Positions 44,365 through 53,639 of a stretch of 64,000 bases of DNA are shown here, in pieces (position 1 is the stretch's first letter; the number at the start of each line of letters is the position of its first letter). Source of the stretch: Lichenifustis flavocetrariae. Lineage in GTDB: Bacteria; Pseudomonadota; Alphaproteobacteria; Rhizobiales; Beijerinckiaceae. The position numbers were made by a program, and so were the translations under genes. The notes under the pieces were generated by a model that searched no databases, was not told the DNA's origin, and worked only from the letters and a program-made list of their open reading frames with translations. Location of the stretch: contig NZ_JAMOIM010000006.1 in the NCBI RefSeq assembly GCF_026130545.1, forward strand, positions 228,734-292,733, in the 5' to 3' direction.

Positions 44365-44886
44365 ATGTTGTTTCGCCGATTTGCCGTGGCGGTGGCCCTC
44401 CTGGTGGCTGCACTTGCCTCACAACTCCCTGAGTTCGTGCAGCAATACAGTCAGCGCCTGGGCGGAGCGATCGATGAGTTGCGCAGCGTCGTGACGCAAT
44501 TCGATCACGATTCGGCCGGCCAATCGCTGACAAGGGCACAAGGCATCGCCCGTCTGGAAGACAATCCCGATCCCCTGGCGCAGGGACGGGGCCACGACAT
44601 GGAGACGACGGTCACACGCGTCGAACGGCTCGAGCGACAACGCCAAGCCTTCGCGGTCGCCGGTCCGTTGTCGCGCTATGCGGTCTTCGCGGAGGATTTC
44701 GATCCCCGGATCGCGGCGGGCGCCTACGCGGAGTTCGAGCCGGCGCTGCCCGTGACGCTCGGCGGCCTTGTGGCGGCCTTGCTGGGGTTTGCCGGAGGCT
44801 GGCTGGTGACGCACGGCCTGGGATGGCCATTCCGACGCCGCCACAGGCCCGGCTTCGCGGATCCGGCGCACGTTCCCGTGCGATAG
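44365..44886 (+). CDS. DUF2937 family membrane protein
   Basis: A 173-residue protein with an N-terminal TM helix (about 5-20), then LPEFVQQYSQRLGGAIDEL, the recognisable DUF2937 motif, a periplasmic helical region and a second TM helix (about 127-150, LGGLVAALLGFAGGWLVTHGL) near a basic C-terminus. The family is common in alphaproteobacteria and has no known role. Confidence 0.82.
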   Translation: MLFRRFAVAVALLVAALASQLPEFVQQYSQRLGGAIDELRSVVTQFDHDSAGQSLTRAQGIARLEDNPDPLAQGRGHDMETTVTRVERLERQRQAFAVAGPLSRYAVFAEDFDPRIAAGAYAEFEPALPVTLGGLVAALLGFAGGWLVTHGLGWPFRRRHRPGFADPAHVPVR

Positions 44887-44981
44887 GTGTCGCGCCGCGA
44901 GATGATCGTGGCTGACAAGCTCGGGTCCGACCGCTATTGGCCTCGACCGGGCCAAATTCCAAGCCTTTGGCAGATCGCGGA

Positions 44982-45656
44982 ATGATTCACTACGACAAGC
45001 CGTCTCAACTATTGGCGGTCGGGCTTTCAGCCATTGCGGGTTACGTCGATGCAGTCGGGTTTCTCTATCTCGGTGGGTATTTCGCGTCGTTCATGAGCGG
45101 CAATTCCACGCGTTTCGCCGTCGGACTCGCGCTGGAGCGTCCTGAAGCCGGGATAGCCGGGACACTCGTCGGCACCTTCGTGCTGGGCGTAATGTTGGGG
45201 GCTTTCACGTCCTATGTCGCCGGAACACGCCGACCGGCCGCTGTTCTGGCCCTGGTGACGCTCCTCCTCGCCATCGCCGCAACCCTGCACCAATCGGGCC
45301 AGGATCGGCCGGCGGTCATCGCCATGGTCTTGGCCATGGGAACCGAAAATGCCGTGTTCCAGCGCAATGGAGACGTGAGTATCGGCCTCACTTACATGAC
45401 CGGAACGCTCGTGAAATTCGGCCAACGTCTCACCGGGGCGCTGCTCGGCCGTAACCGTTGGTCCTGGCTCCCCTACGCCATGCTCTGGAGCGGGCTCGTC
45501 GTGGGTGCGTATCTTGGCGCCACCATTTACCCCTATCTCCAGCTTGGTGCCCTTTGGGTCGCCGTCGCGGCGGCTCTCTTCCTCACTTTGACGGTCTGGG
45601 CGATGCCGCAGCTTCTGGGTGAGGCGGACCTGGGGCACGTCACCCCGCTCGGCTAA
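44982..45656 (+). CDS. DUF1275 (YoaK-like) membrane protein
   Basis: A 224-residue protein with about six TM helices. It begins with the DUF1275 pattern AIAGYVDAVGFLYLGGYFASFMSGNSTRF and continues with the AMGTENAVFQRNGDVSIGLTYMTGTLVKFG half (both only partly quoted). Members are thought to be small transporters or channels; function not established. The ATG at 44982 is preferred to a TTG at 44937, which would add an atypical N-terminus. The next gene starts 56 bases on. Confidence 0.87.
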   Translation: MIHYDKPSQLLAVGLSAIAGYVDAVGFLYLGGYFASFMSGNSTRFAVGLALERPEAGIAGTLVGTFVLGVMLGAFTSYVAGTRRPAAVLALVTLLLAIAATLHQSGQDRPAVIAMVLAMGTENAVFQRNGDVSIGLTYMTGTLVKFGQRLTGALLGRNRWSWLPYAMLWSGLVVGAYLGATIYPYLQLGALWVAVAAALFLTLTVWAMPQLLGEADLGHVTPLG

Positions 45657-45712
45657 CAAAGTTGAGGGCTTCTTGACGACCGTGCCCTATAACCCCCCGC
45701 AGCGAAACGGGA

Positions 45713-48700
45713 ATGGGCGATATGGCTGCGGACGACACGCGCGTGCAGGAAGGGCGGTCCGAGCCGCGAGGCGTGACGGTCGAGGGAAGCGGCATCAATG
45801 TTGCAGTCTTCTCCGCCAACGCCGAGGCGATCGCGTTCTGCCTTTTCGATGAGACCGGCACGCATGAGGTCGAGCGGATCCGCCTTCCGGGCCGCACCGG
45901 CGACGTCTTCCATGGCCATATCGACGGCATCGGACCCGGCGCGCGATATGGGCTGCGCGCCTTTGGGCCCTTTAGGCCAGATGCAGGTCATCGGTTCAAT
46001 TCGGCCAAGCTGCTGCTCGATCCCTATGCGCTGGCCGTCGACCGGTCGTTCGTGCTCGACCCCGTCCTTTTCGGTTTTGTGCCGGACACGGGCGAAGCCG
46101 ATACGGCCGATAGCGCAGCCGCCATGCCGAAGGGCATTGTCTCCGCGCCACCCGTTGTCGCGCCTTGGACCGGCGCGGTTGCATGGGAGCGAATGGTTGT
46201 GGCGGAGCTGCATGTGCGCGGCTACACCAAGCTGCATCCGGGCGTGCCCGAGGCGCAGCGCGGCACCTTCGCGGGCCTTGCGTCACCGGCCGTCGTCGCG
46301 CATCTGACGGCGCTCGGCATCACCACGATCGAGCTGCTGCCTGCCGCGGCCTCGCTCGACGAGCGCCACCTGCCGCCGCTCGGCTTGACGAATTACTGGA
46401 ACTATAACCCGGTCGGGTTCCTGGCACCCGACCCTCGGCTGGCGCCCGGCGGCTGGGAGGAGATCAGGACGGCCACCGCCACGCTCAATGCCGCGGGCAT
46501 CGAGGTGATCCTCGACGTCGTCTACAACCATTCCGGCGAAGGCGACGAACTTGGGCCGACCGTCTCGCTGCGCGGGCTCGACAACGCCTCCTATTACCGA
46601 CTCGATCCGGCCGATGCCGCCCGCTACATCAATGATGCCGGCTGCGGCAACATCCTGCGGGCCGACCATCCGGCGGTCGTGCATCTGGTGATGGAGTCGC
46701 TTCGCGCGTGGGCCCGCTTCGGCGGCGTCAACGGCTTCCGATTCGATCTCGCGACCACGCTCGGGCGCCGCGCCTCGGGGTTCGAGGCCGCCGCCCCACT
46801 GCTCAGCGCCATCGAACAGGACCCGGTGCTGCGGTCGCTTCGGCTCATCGCCGAGCCCTGGGACATCGGGCCGGGCGGCTATCAGGTGGGAGCCTTCAGC
46901 GGTGTCTGGGGCGAGTGGAACGACCGCTATCGCGACGACGTCCGCCGGTTCTGGCGCGGCGATGGTTCGATCGCGGCCCTCGCAACCCGATTGTCCGGGT
47001 CGACCGACAAGTTCTGGCTGAAGCGCCGCCCCTCGCGCAGCATCAATTTCGTCACAGCCCATGACGGTTTCACGCTGCACGACCTCGTCTCTTATGCGCA
47101 CAAGCACAACGAGGCCAACGGCGAACAGAACCGTGACGGCACGAATGACAATCACGCCTGGAACAATGGAGTCGAAGGCTTCACCGACGATCCGGCCGTG
47201 ATCGAAGCACGTCGGCGCGACCAGCGCAATCTTCTCGCCACGCTGTTCCTGTCGCGCGGAACGCCGATGCTCGGGCCCGGTTCAGAGACCGGCGACACGC
47301 AGGGCGGCAACAACAACGCTTATGCGCAGGATAACGAGATCTCTTGGACCGACTGGGGGCGGGCCGACGCCGCGATGCCAGGCTTCATCGCGGCCCTCAC
47401 GGCGTTGCGTGCCACCAACCCGGCCATCGGGCGCGACCGTTTTCTGACGGGTCAAGACAGCGACGATATCGGCGTTGCGGACGTGGTCTGGCAACTCGCC
47501 GACGGACGCGTCCCCGAGGACGCTGACTGGCAGCGCCATGCGGCCACGACCCTCGTCGCAGTTCTGGCCGCCGCGACGCCGGGTGCCGCCGACAGTCTGA
47601 ACCGGGTCGTCGCCGTCTTCCATGCCGGTCGGGAGACGGCTTCGGTCGCCCTTCCGGCGACCCGGCCCAATCGCGTGTGGCGGCTCGCGCTCGACACCGG
47701 AGCCGCCGCGGAGACCGAGGCGCGTGTGCTCCCTGGCGCGGCCGCGCTCGAAGTCCCGGCCCGCAGCGTTCTCCTGTTCGTCGAGTCTCGTGCCGAGCCG
47801 GAGCCAGGGGCAAGCCGTGACGTCGCACCGGAGGTCCTGAGCCGTCTCGCACAGGCTGTGGGCATCGCGCCCGAATGGACTCAGATCAACGGCGCCGGCC
47901 ATCAGGTGTCGGCGGAGACCAAGCAGGCCCTGCTGGCCGCCATGGGGCTTCCGGCCCGGACGACCGGCGAGGCGCGCGACAGCCTGCGGGAGATCGCGGC
48001 GATCCGGGACCGCCGCCGCCTGCCGCGCGCGCTCGCGAGACGCGAGGGGGATGCCGTGACGTTGCGGGTCGCCGACACCGAGCATTTGGAGGGGCGCTCC
48101 CTGGCGGTTGCGATCCGCAGGGACGACGGCAGCCGGGCGCGCCTCACGCTGAAACTCGACCCGGCCCTGCGCCGGCAGGAGACGGCCGCGGACGGCACGC
48201 CCGTTGCCGTGTTCGACCTGCCGCTGCCGCCGCAGCCTCTCGGCCGCCACGAGATCGTGCTCGAAGACGCACCCGATGCCGGCTGCACCCTGACGGTCGC
48301 GCCGCAGCGCTGCTTCCTGCCCGGGCATCTTGCCGATGGTGGATCGGCCTTCGGGGTTGCGGCCCATCTCTACACGCTGCGGCGAGATGCCGATGCCGGG
48401 ATCGGCGATTTCACAACATTGGGGGAGTTCGCCGAAGGCGCCGCCCAAAACGGGGCGAGCCTCATCGGCATCAATCCGATTCATGCCATGTTCGCCGCCA
48501 ACCGCGACCGTGCGAGCCCCTACAACCCGTCCGACCGGCGCTTCCTCGATCCGATCTATCTCGACGTCGAGAGCCCGGACATTCTGGGAGAAGCCGCCGA
48601 GGTGCAGCTTACGTTCGATCGCGAGGCACCCACCTTCGCGCGCCTCCGGGCGGAGCGTCTGGTCGATTATCGCGCCGTCTGGGCCGGCAAGAGCGCCGTG

Positions 48701-49942
48701 CTGGAAGCGGCCTTCAAGGCTTTCGACGAACGCCGTGCCACGCGACCGCGGGACGAAGATCAACGCGACTACACCGCCTTCGTGACGGCTGGAGGCGCCG
48801 CGCTGCGGCGCTTCGCGACGTTCGAAGCCATCGCCGAGACCCATCCGGACAAGCACTGGCAGATCTGGCCATCCGCCTTGCGGGATCCCGTCGGACGCGC
48901 CGTTGCGGATTTCGCCGCAGCCCATGAGCACCGCATACGGTTCCACACCTACCTGCAATGGCTGAGCGATCGACAGCTTGGGCGGGCCGTCACCCGGGGC
49001 CACGCATCGGGATTGTCGCTCGGCCTCTATCGCGATCTCGCGGTCGGCTGCGCCCCGGATGGCGCCGAGGCATGGAGCGAGCAGGCCTCCTATGCCCAAG
49101 GTGTCTCGGTTGGGTCGCCGCCCGATCCGTTTTCGGCCGCCGGACAGGTTTGGAGCCTGCCGCCGCCCAATCCGATGGCCCGGCATCGCGTCGGCAATGG
49201 CCTGTTCGGATCGTTGCTCGACGCCAATATGCGGCATGCCGGCGCGTTGCGGATCGACCATGCGATGGGGCTTTCGCGCCTGTTCTGGGTGCCGGATGGC
49301 ATGCCGGGATCGGCGGGAGCCTATGTGGCCAACAATTTCGCGGCCAACCTGGCCGATGTGGCGCTCGCCAGCCATCGGGCCCGATGCCTCGTCATCGGCG
49401 AGGATCTCGGCACCGTGCAGGAAGGGTTCCGCGAGACGCTCGCGGCCAATGACATCCTGGCTTACCGGGTGCTGTTCTTCGAGCGCGACGAGACCCGGTT
49501 CAAGCCCGCGCGGGACTATCCCCGCACGGCGGTGGCCTGTGTGGCCACACATGACATCGCGCCGCTCGCCGGATGGTGGCGTGGCCTCGACATCACGGAG
49601 CGAAAGGCCATCGGGCAGCTGACACCCGAGGATGCGCAACGCGCCACGGCGGAGCGCACGAAGGACCGCGTCAGGCTTGCCGAGGCCGTGGGGCAACCAG
49701 AACTGGCCGAGGGAGACGATTTCCCGGCCCTGTCACGTGCCGTGCATGCTTTCGTGGCCGAAGCGCCCTCGATGCTCGTGGTCACCCAGGCCGAAGATCT
49801 TGTGGGCGAGGAGGAGGGGGTGAACCTGCCCGGCACCGACCGCGAACGTCCGAATTGGCGGCGTCGGCTGTCAGCCGATACGAAAGAGATCTTCAACCGG
49901 GCCAGGACCGAAGGAACTCTGCTGCAAAGCGTCAAAGTCTGA
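45713..49942 (+). CDS. Fused glycogen debranching enzyme (GlgX) and 4-alpha-glucanotransferase (MalQ)
   Basis: A 1409-residue, uninterrupted two-enzyme protein. Residues about 15-690 are GlgX: an N-terminal carbohydrate-binding fold, then a GH13 barrel with nucleophile D345 (GFRFDLA), acid/base E381 (IAEPWD) and D451 (TAHDGFT). Residues about 705-1409 are a GH77 MalQ with nucleophile D1182 (RIDHAMG), E1230 (GEDLGT) and D1281 (THDIAPL). All six catalytic residues are present, so both halves should be active. GlgX removes the short branches left by glycogen phosphorylase and MalQ rearranges the released maltodextrins, so the fusion can pass product from one site to the next. No glgP, glgB or glgA gene is in the window. 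Confidence 0.93.
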   Translation: MGDMAADDTRVQEGRSEPRGVTVEGSGINVAVFSANAEAIAFCLFDETGTHEVERIRLPGRTGDVFHGHIDGIGPGARYGLRAFGPFRPDAGHRFNSAKLLLDPYALAVDRSFVLDPVLFGFVPDTGEADTADSAAAMPKGIVSAPPVVAPWTGAVAWERMVVAELHVRGYTKLHPGVPEAQRGTFAGLASPAVVAHLTALGITTIELLPAAASLDERHLPPLGLTNYWNYNPVGFLAPDPRLAPGGWEEIRTATATLNAAGIEVILDVVYNHSGEGDELGPTVSLRGLDNASYYRLDPADAARYINDAGCGNILRADHPAVVHLVMESLRAWARFGGVNGFRFDLATTLGRRASGFEAAAPLLSAIEQDPVLRSLRLIAEPWDIGPGGYQVGAFSGVWGEWNDRYRDDVRRFWRGDGSIAALATRLSGSTDKFWLKRRPSRSINFVTAHDGFTLHDLVSYAHKHNEANGEQNRDGTNDNHAWNNGVEGFTDDPAVIEARRRDQRNLLATLFLSRGTPMLGPGSETGDTQGGNNNAYAQDNEISWTDWGRADAAMPGFIAALTALRATNPAIGRDRFLTGQDSDDIGVADVVWQLADGRVPEDADWQRHAATTLVAVLAAATPGAADSLNRVVAVFHAGRETASVALPATRPNRVWRLALDTGAAAETEARVLPGAAALEVPARSVLLFVESRAEPEPGASRDVAPEVLSRLAQAVGIAPEWTQINGAGHQVSAETKQALLAAMGLPARTTGEARDSLREIAAIRDRRRLPRALARREGDAVTLRVADTEHLEGRSLAVAIRRDDGSRARLTLKLDPALRRQETAADGTPVAVFDLPLPPQPLGRHEIVLEDAPDAGCTLTVAPQRCFLPGHLADGGSAFGVAAHLYTLRRDADAGIGDFTTLGEFAEGAAQNGASLIGINPIHAMFAANRDRASPYNPSDRRFLDPIYLDVESPDILGEAAEVQLTFDREAPTFARLRAERLVDYRAVWAGKSAVLEAAFKAFDERRATRPRDEDQRDYTAFVTAGGAALRRFATFEAIAETHPDKHWQIWPSALRDPVGRAVADFAAAHEHRIRFHTYLQWLSDRQLGRAVTRGHASGLSLGLYRDLAVGCAPDGAEAWSEQASYAQGVSVGSPPDPFSAAGQVWSLPPPNPMARHRVGNGLFGSLLDANMRHAGALRIDHAMGLSRLFWVPDGMPGSAGAYVANNFAANLADVALASHRARCLVIGEDLGTVQEGFRETLAANDILAYRVLFFERDETRFKPARDYPRTAVACVATHDIAPLAGWWRGLDITERKAIGQLTPEDAQRATAERTKDRVRLAEAVGQPELAEGDDFPALSRAVHAFVAEAPSMLVVTQAEDLVGEEEGVNLPGTDRERPNWRRRLSADTKEIFNRARTEGTLLQSVKV

Positions 49943-50040
49943 CCACGAAGCCGGGCCGGTGGGGGCGCGGTTTACCGCATGTGCGAAGAAACCGGTCCGC
50001 TTTGCTTTACTTTGGGGACCGTTGCTGTTGATGTCTTCGC

Positions 50041-50628
50041 ATGGATTCAGCGCGCTACATCACGGACTTTGCGGACCAGGCGGTGCTTTTGCCGCTCGCG
50101 GTCGTCATTGGTGTCGCCATGCTGGCTTCGGGCTGGCAGCGGGGTGCCCTTGCCTGGACCGTGGTGATCAGCGCCATGCTGGCCGTGATGCTCGTGCTGA
50201 AGATTTGGGCGGGCGCGTGCGGCGAGATCCTGTTCGGCGATCAGTTGCAAAGCCCGAGCGGCCACACGGCCTCTGCCGCCTCCATCTATGGGGGCGTCAT
50301 CGCGCTGATGCTGCGCCGCACCTTCCGCCGTGTGCCTCTTGCGCTGGTCTGCGCGGGGGTCATCGCGCTGCTGGTCGGTGCCACACGCGTGCTGATCGGC
50401 GCCCATAGCGTGCTCGAAGTCGCCATCGGGGCCGCGGTCGGCGTCGCTGCCGCCGTCATCCTCGAACAGACCGCCGGGCCCGTGCCATCGCGCCTGAAGA
50501 TGATGCCCGCCGTCATTGCGGTGCTGGCGACCGTCATCATTTTCCACGGCCTGCATCTGCCCGCCGAGGCGGCGATACGCAAGGCCAGTGTCACGTGGAT
50601 GCCGTTCGGGCTGTGTCGCGCGGCGTGA
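50041..50628 (+). CDS. PAP2-family membrane phosphatase
   Basis: A 195-residue protein with about six TM helices. Type 2 phosphatidic acid phosphatase motifs: PSGH (about residues 72-75) and GATRVLIGAHSVLEVAIG (about 112-129), which is the third motif with Arg, His and, unusually, Glu in place of the common Asp. The first motif (K-x6-RP) is not clear. Likely substrates are lipid or undecaprenyl diphosphates; not determinable here. Confidence 0.8.
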   Translation: MDSARYITDFADQAVLLPLAVVIGVAMLASGWQRGALAWTVVISAMLAVMLVLKIWAGACGEILFGDQLQSPSGHTASAASIYGGVIALMLRRTFRRVPLALVCAGVIALLVGATRVLIGAHSVLEVAIGAAVGVAAAVILEQTAGPVPSRLKMMPAVIAVLATVIIFHGLHLPAEAAIRKASVTWMPFGLCRAA

Positions 50629-50640
50629 GCGGACCTTTGC

Positions 50641-51147
50641 TCAGGTGAGCGAGGACCCGAGGACCACGACGAGGCCGAGCACCAGAAATGGCCCGAACGG
50701 GATCGCGAAACGTCCCGAGATCGTCTTCCCACGGCACATCTCCACGCCGATGAACGCGAGTGCCGTGGTGCATGCAACGAGGATCAGCGGTGCGACACCC
50801 GACAGACCAATCCAGGTGCCCGCCGCGCCCATGAACTTGACGTCACCAAGTCCGAGGCCGTGGACGGGCCGCAAGGCGCGATAGAGCCGCCGCACGCTCC
50901 AGAACAAGGCGAAGACCAAAAGCCCTTGCAGCGCGGCCGAGACGAATCTGTCGGTTCCCGTCGTCGCCGCGACGGCAAGGCCGAGGGCCGCGACGGCCGC
51001 ATTGCAGCCGTCCGGGATGATGCGATGCCGCCAGTCGATGATGGCAATCGCGACGCATAAAACGAGAAGAAGGCAAAGAGCAGCGACGCTGGGCCCGTTC
51101 AGCTCCTGGCCGGGGCCTGCGAGGTCGATCGCAGGGAGCGCCATCAT
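50641..51147 (-). CDS. gspO: Prepilin peptidase (A24), catalytic domain only
   Basis: Membrane aspartic protease that removes the leader of the pseudopilins encoded nearby. 168 residues from the ATG at 51147, with about five TM helices. Catalytic Asp residues lie in IAIIDWRHRIIPD and in GLGDVKFMG, the GxGD motif. The N-terminal N-methyltransferase domain with its Cys motif, found in PilD/GspO, is missing, as in CpaA-type enzymes. The start overlaps the stop of the upstream GspC-like gene by four bases. An upstream extension of the frame lies inside that gene. Confidence 0.88.
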   Translation of the reverse strand: MMALPAIDLAGPGQELNGPSVAALCLLLVLCVAIAIIDWRHRIIPDGCNAAVAALGLAVAATTGTDRFVSAALQGLLVFALFWSVRRLYRALRPVHGLGLGDVKFMGAAGTWIGLSGVAPLILVACTTALAFIGVEMCRGKTISGRFAIPFGPFLVLGLVVVLGSSLT

Positions 51148-51773
51148 GGCGGTGGCGCCGCACCGATCGCATCGGGTGGCGCAAAGGCGTCTGATGCGGC
51201 CCCGGGCGGCTGTCCCGCATCGGGCACGGGATTGTCGGGCGAAGACGACGATGCGGGTGCCGATGGTTCTCCAGGGTGCTTTGCACGTTGCGCATAGCGG
51301 TCGGCCACCTTCAGCGAGAAGCTCTGTCCGTCGCGTTCGAGAACGGCACCGCTGGCGTCGATCGAGGTCACATGCCAACCGCCCACCTCGCTCCCCACCG
51401 TGCTCCAGGCCGCCCGCCCGCCCTCGACCGCGAGCATGGCTTTGCGAAGATCCCCGCTGAGGAGAACGCCGGAGATCGCAACCGGAGACGGGCCCGCATC
51501 TCCCGCCGGCTTGGCCCTGAGGTCGTCGATCGACCCGGAGACGGTTTCCGGCCGGTGTCCCGGATCGAACAGCGCCACATGTTGCGCTATCGCGGGAGTG
51601 CTTCCTGTCCGGGGCTTTGGGAGCGGCGCGAGCGACGGAATCGATCCCGAAGCCGGGCCGGCATTGTCGCCGGGATCGCCGGACAGGATGCTGGCCAACG
51701 TCATGACGCCTGCTGTCAGGAACGTCACGACCGGAAGCGACGTGCGGATCAGCAGGAAGGTGAAGCGGATCAT
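51144..51773 (-). CDS. GspC/PulC-like type II secretion protein
   Basis: A 209-residue protein with an N-terminal TM helix (about 12-32), a Pro/Gly-rich linker and a small beta domain (about 95-160: VAISGVLLSGDLRKAMLAV, GSEVGGWHVTSIDASGAVL) resembling the homology region of GspC/PilP that contacts the secretin. The C-terminus is low-complexity and lacks a PDZ domain. By position (gspL-gspM-this-peptidase) it should link the inner-membrane platform to the secretin; GspN is another possible label. Confidence 0.68.
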   Translation of the reverse strand: MIRFTFLLIRTSLPVVTFLTAGVMTLASILSGDPGDNAGPASGSIPSLAPLPKPRTGSTPAIAQHVALFDPGHRPETVSGSIDDLRAKPAGDAGPSPVAISGVLLSGDLRKAMLAVEGGRAAWSTVGSEVGGWHVTSIDASGAVLERDGQSFSLKVADRYAQRAKHPGEPSAPASSSSPDNPVPDAGQPPGAASDAFAPPDAIGAAPPP

Positions 51774-51783
51774 GCGACGGCGC

Positions 51784-52362
51784 TCACGGGACAGGCTCCG
51801 CCGGCGGTGCGGTCGTGCCCGGCCGGGCTGGCGGCGCCGGCGCGACAAGCGCTGCCACCCGGATCTCCGCACTGACGATCAGGGGCTTGTTGTGATCCGG
51901 ATCGGCGGCCCGAAACGGGGTGATCTCCAGGCGCGGGACCACAAGATAGGGGACCTGCTGCTCGACCGACTTCAAAAAGGCATAGACGCCGCTCTGCGTG
52001 CCGCGCAACTGGACCGAGGCGGTGGCGAGCGCCGTGTCTTGCGGCAGAGGGGTGACGCCGTCGATAAGCACCTGCTGACCATCAGCCGCATGGGCCACCG
52101 CGGCCGCGAGAGCCTCCTGGGCATTGCCGGTGCTGGGCAGGATAAGCGCGCCCTTGCCGGATTTCGGCAGCAGACGCGCAAAAGTCGTTCTCGCTTCGGC
52201 GAGATCGCGCAGGCTCTGCAGTTCCAGGCGCTTCTCGGTGATCTCGCCCTGGCCGTCCGCATAGCTGTCGATCGACGTCCAAGCGATCGTCCCGGTGACG
52301 AGCACGAGGCCCGCCAGCAGTCCGACCGCTGCGGCGCGTTGCATGAGGGGCGAGGCCGGCAC
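51784..52362 (-). CDS. gspM: Type II secretion protein GspM
   Basis: A 192-residue bitopic inner-membrane protein: TM helix (about 8-28), coiled segment (about 35-60, ITEKRLELQSLRDLAEAR) and a ferredoxin-like periplasmic domain (about 85-170) ending in a Pro-rich tail. This is the GspM/PilO layout. The GTG at 52362 has GGAG at normal spacing and begins two bases after the gspL stop; an ATG at 52344 is an alternative. Confidence 0.78.
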   Translation of the reverse strand: MPASPLMQRAAAVGLLAGLVLVTGTIAWTSIDSYADGQGEITEKRLELQSLRDLAEARTTFARLLPKSGKGALILPSTGNAQEALAAAVAHAADGQQVLIDGVTPLPQDTALATASVQLRGTQSGVYAFLKSVEQQVPYLVVPRLEITPFRAADPDHNKPLIVSAEIRVAALVAPAPPARPGTTAPPAEPVP

Positions 52363-52364
52363 GC

Positions 52365-53453
52365 TCAGATCTCCGGCGTGGACGGCAGGGGTCTGACTTT
52401 CAGTCGAATCGTGAAAGCGATTCCTTCGCTGCCGGACCCAGGCGCTGCCGTGTTGTGACCCGCCGCAAAAAGCGGCGAGGCCGAAAGGCTGTGTTCGAGG
52501 ACGTGAACCGAGGTCGTTCGTCCTTGAATTGTGACGACATCCTTGTCCAGGAAGAGATGATCGAGATTGCTGTCGGGCGGCAGCGCCGCCGCGAGCCCGT
52601 CGAGGATTGCGGTCGCGGGCGGCAGATTCCGCTTCGCCTGCAGGATTTCGCCGAGCGCTTGCAGGGGCGCGCGTGCAAGGCCGGGTCTGCCCGCCACAGT
52701 GTCGGTCGCATCGGCGATATCCTGATCGAGTTTGGACAAGATCGCGGATTGTTGTGTGAAGGCCAGCGGCACGATGGCGATCGCGGTCAGGACCGCCGCA
52801 CCGACCAGAACCGAACGCGCCTTACGGAGGTTGTGCGGTTCATCCTCGCCCGGCCTGTCATGCCGTTGCAGATCGACAGGGAGGCGGCGCGACGGTGGGG
52901 CGGCGTGCTCGTCCTCGACCGAGAGGGTCGCCACCGCGACGCCCGCCTCGGCAAGCCGCTGCGCGATCGCCTCGGTGTCCCGCCGCTTGAGCACGATTTG
53001 GGCAACCGTAAGTGCGCCCGCCTCGGTGCCTTCGCCCCGGACGAACCAGTCCCAGTGCACCGAACCGGTCTGGAACGGGGTGACGGTTTCGAGTTCGGAC
53101 GCGAGGATCGACCCCGCATGGCTGAGCAGCGAACGCGGCAGTTCGGTATGCCGGACAAAACAGCGGGAGAGAGGATAGATGAGCGTCGCCCGCGCCGGTT
53201 TGCGTCCCTGGCGCAGGGACCGGAAGGCTTGGAGGGCTGCGGCCGTGTCGCGCGGATCGATCTCTGTGCTGCGGCCGCGCCGGTCCCGCATCATCCAGCT
53301 CTGTGGAGAGACGCGGATCTCGGCATCGCTGCGGCCGCCGCGCCGACGCTTGAGCCTATCGGGAACAAGCGCCGCCAACTCGCCAAGCCACCATGCCAGT
53401 GCGCCCCGGGCGATCGACGGCAGCGAAGCGCGTGGCCGGGCCACCGCTGTCAC
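52365..53453 (-). CDS. gspL: Type II secretion protein GspL (PilM/PilN-like)
   Basis: A 362-residue protein: cytoplasmic actin-like region (about 40-200) with LYPLSRCFVRHTELP-type and ASELETVTPFQTGSVHWDW segments, a TM helix (about 217-236) and a PilN/GspL-like periplasmic part (about 240-360). It anchors the ATPase GspE at the membrane and pairs with GspM. The start is GTG; no strong ribosome-binding site is seen. It is divergent from gspE with about 185 bases between, so both arms of the locus share a promoter region. Confidence 0.82.
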   Translation of the reverse strand: MTAVARPRASLPSIARGALAWWLGELAALVPDRLKRRRGGRSDAEIRVSPQSWMMRDRRGRSTEIDPRDTAAALQAFRSLRQGRKPARATLIYPLSRCFVRHTELPRSLLSHAGSILASELETVTPFQTGSVHWDWFVRGEGTEAGALTVAQIVLKRRDTEAIAQRLAEAGVAVATLSVEDEHAAPPSRRLPVDLQRHDRPGEDEPHNLRKARSVLVGAAVLTAIAIVPLAFTQQSAILSKLDQDIADATDTVAGRPGLARAPLQALGEILQAKRNLPPATAILDGLAAALPPDSNLDHLFLDKDVVTIQGRTTSVHVLEHSLSASPLFAAGHNTAAPGSGSEGIAFTIRLKVRPLPSTPEI

Positions 53454-53639
53454 GCGGCGAAGCTCGCAGGTCCATCGGCCGTGGTGCGGGTGCCGGTCAT
53501 CCTTGTCCTTCCAGGGTTCGATCGAAGGGTAGGATGCGAGTCTTTAAGCTTTGTTAACGCTGTTCCAACAAACTCGGTCACGATAGAGCCGGCATGGCGC
53601 CGCCGTCGGCATTCCACAGGAGCCCGCCCCGGAGGCTTG

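Noticed and set aside
47282..49696. 804-codon open frame on the minus strand opposite the GlgX-MalQ fusion
   Set aside because: Shadow frame; the plus strand has two complete enzyme domains with all catalytic residues.
52455..53639. Long upstream extension of the gspE frame
   Set aside because: It runs through gspL on the other strand and has no GspE-like content; the ATG at 53640 has a GGAGG site.
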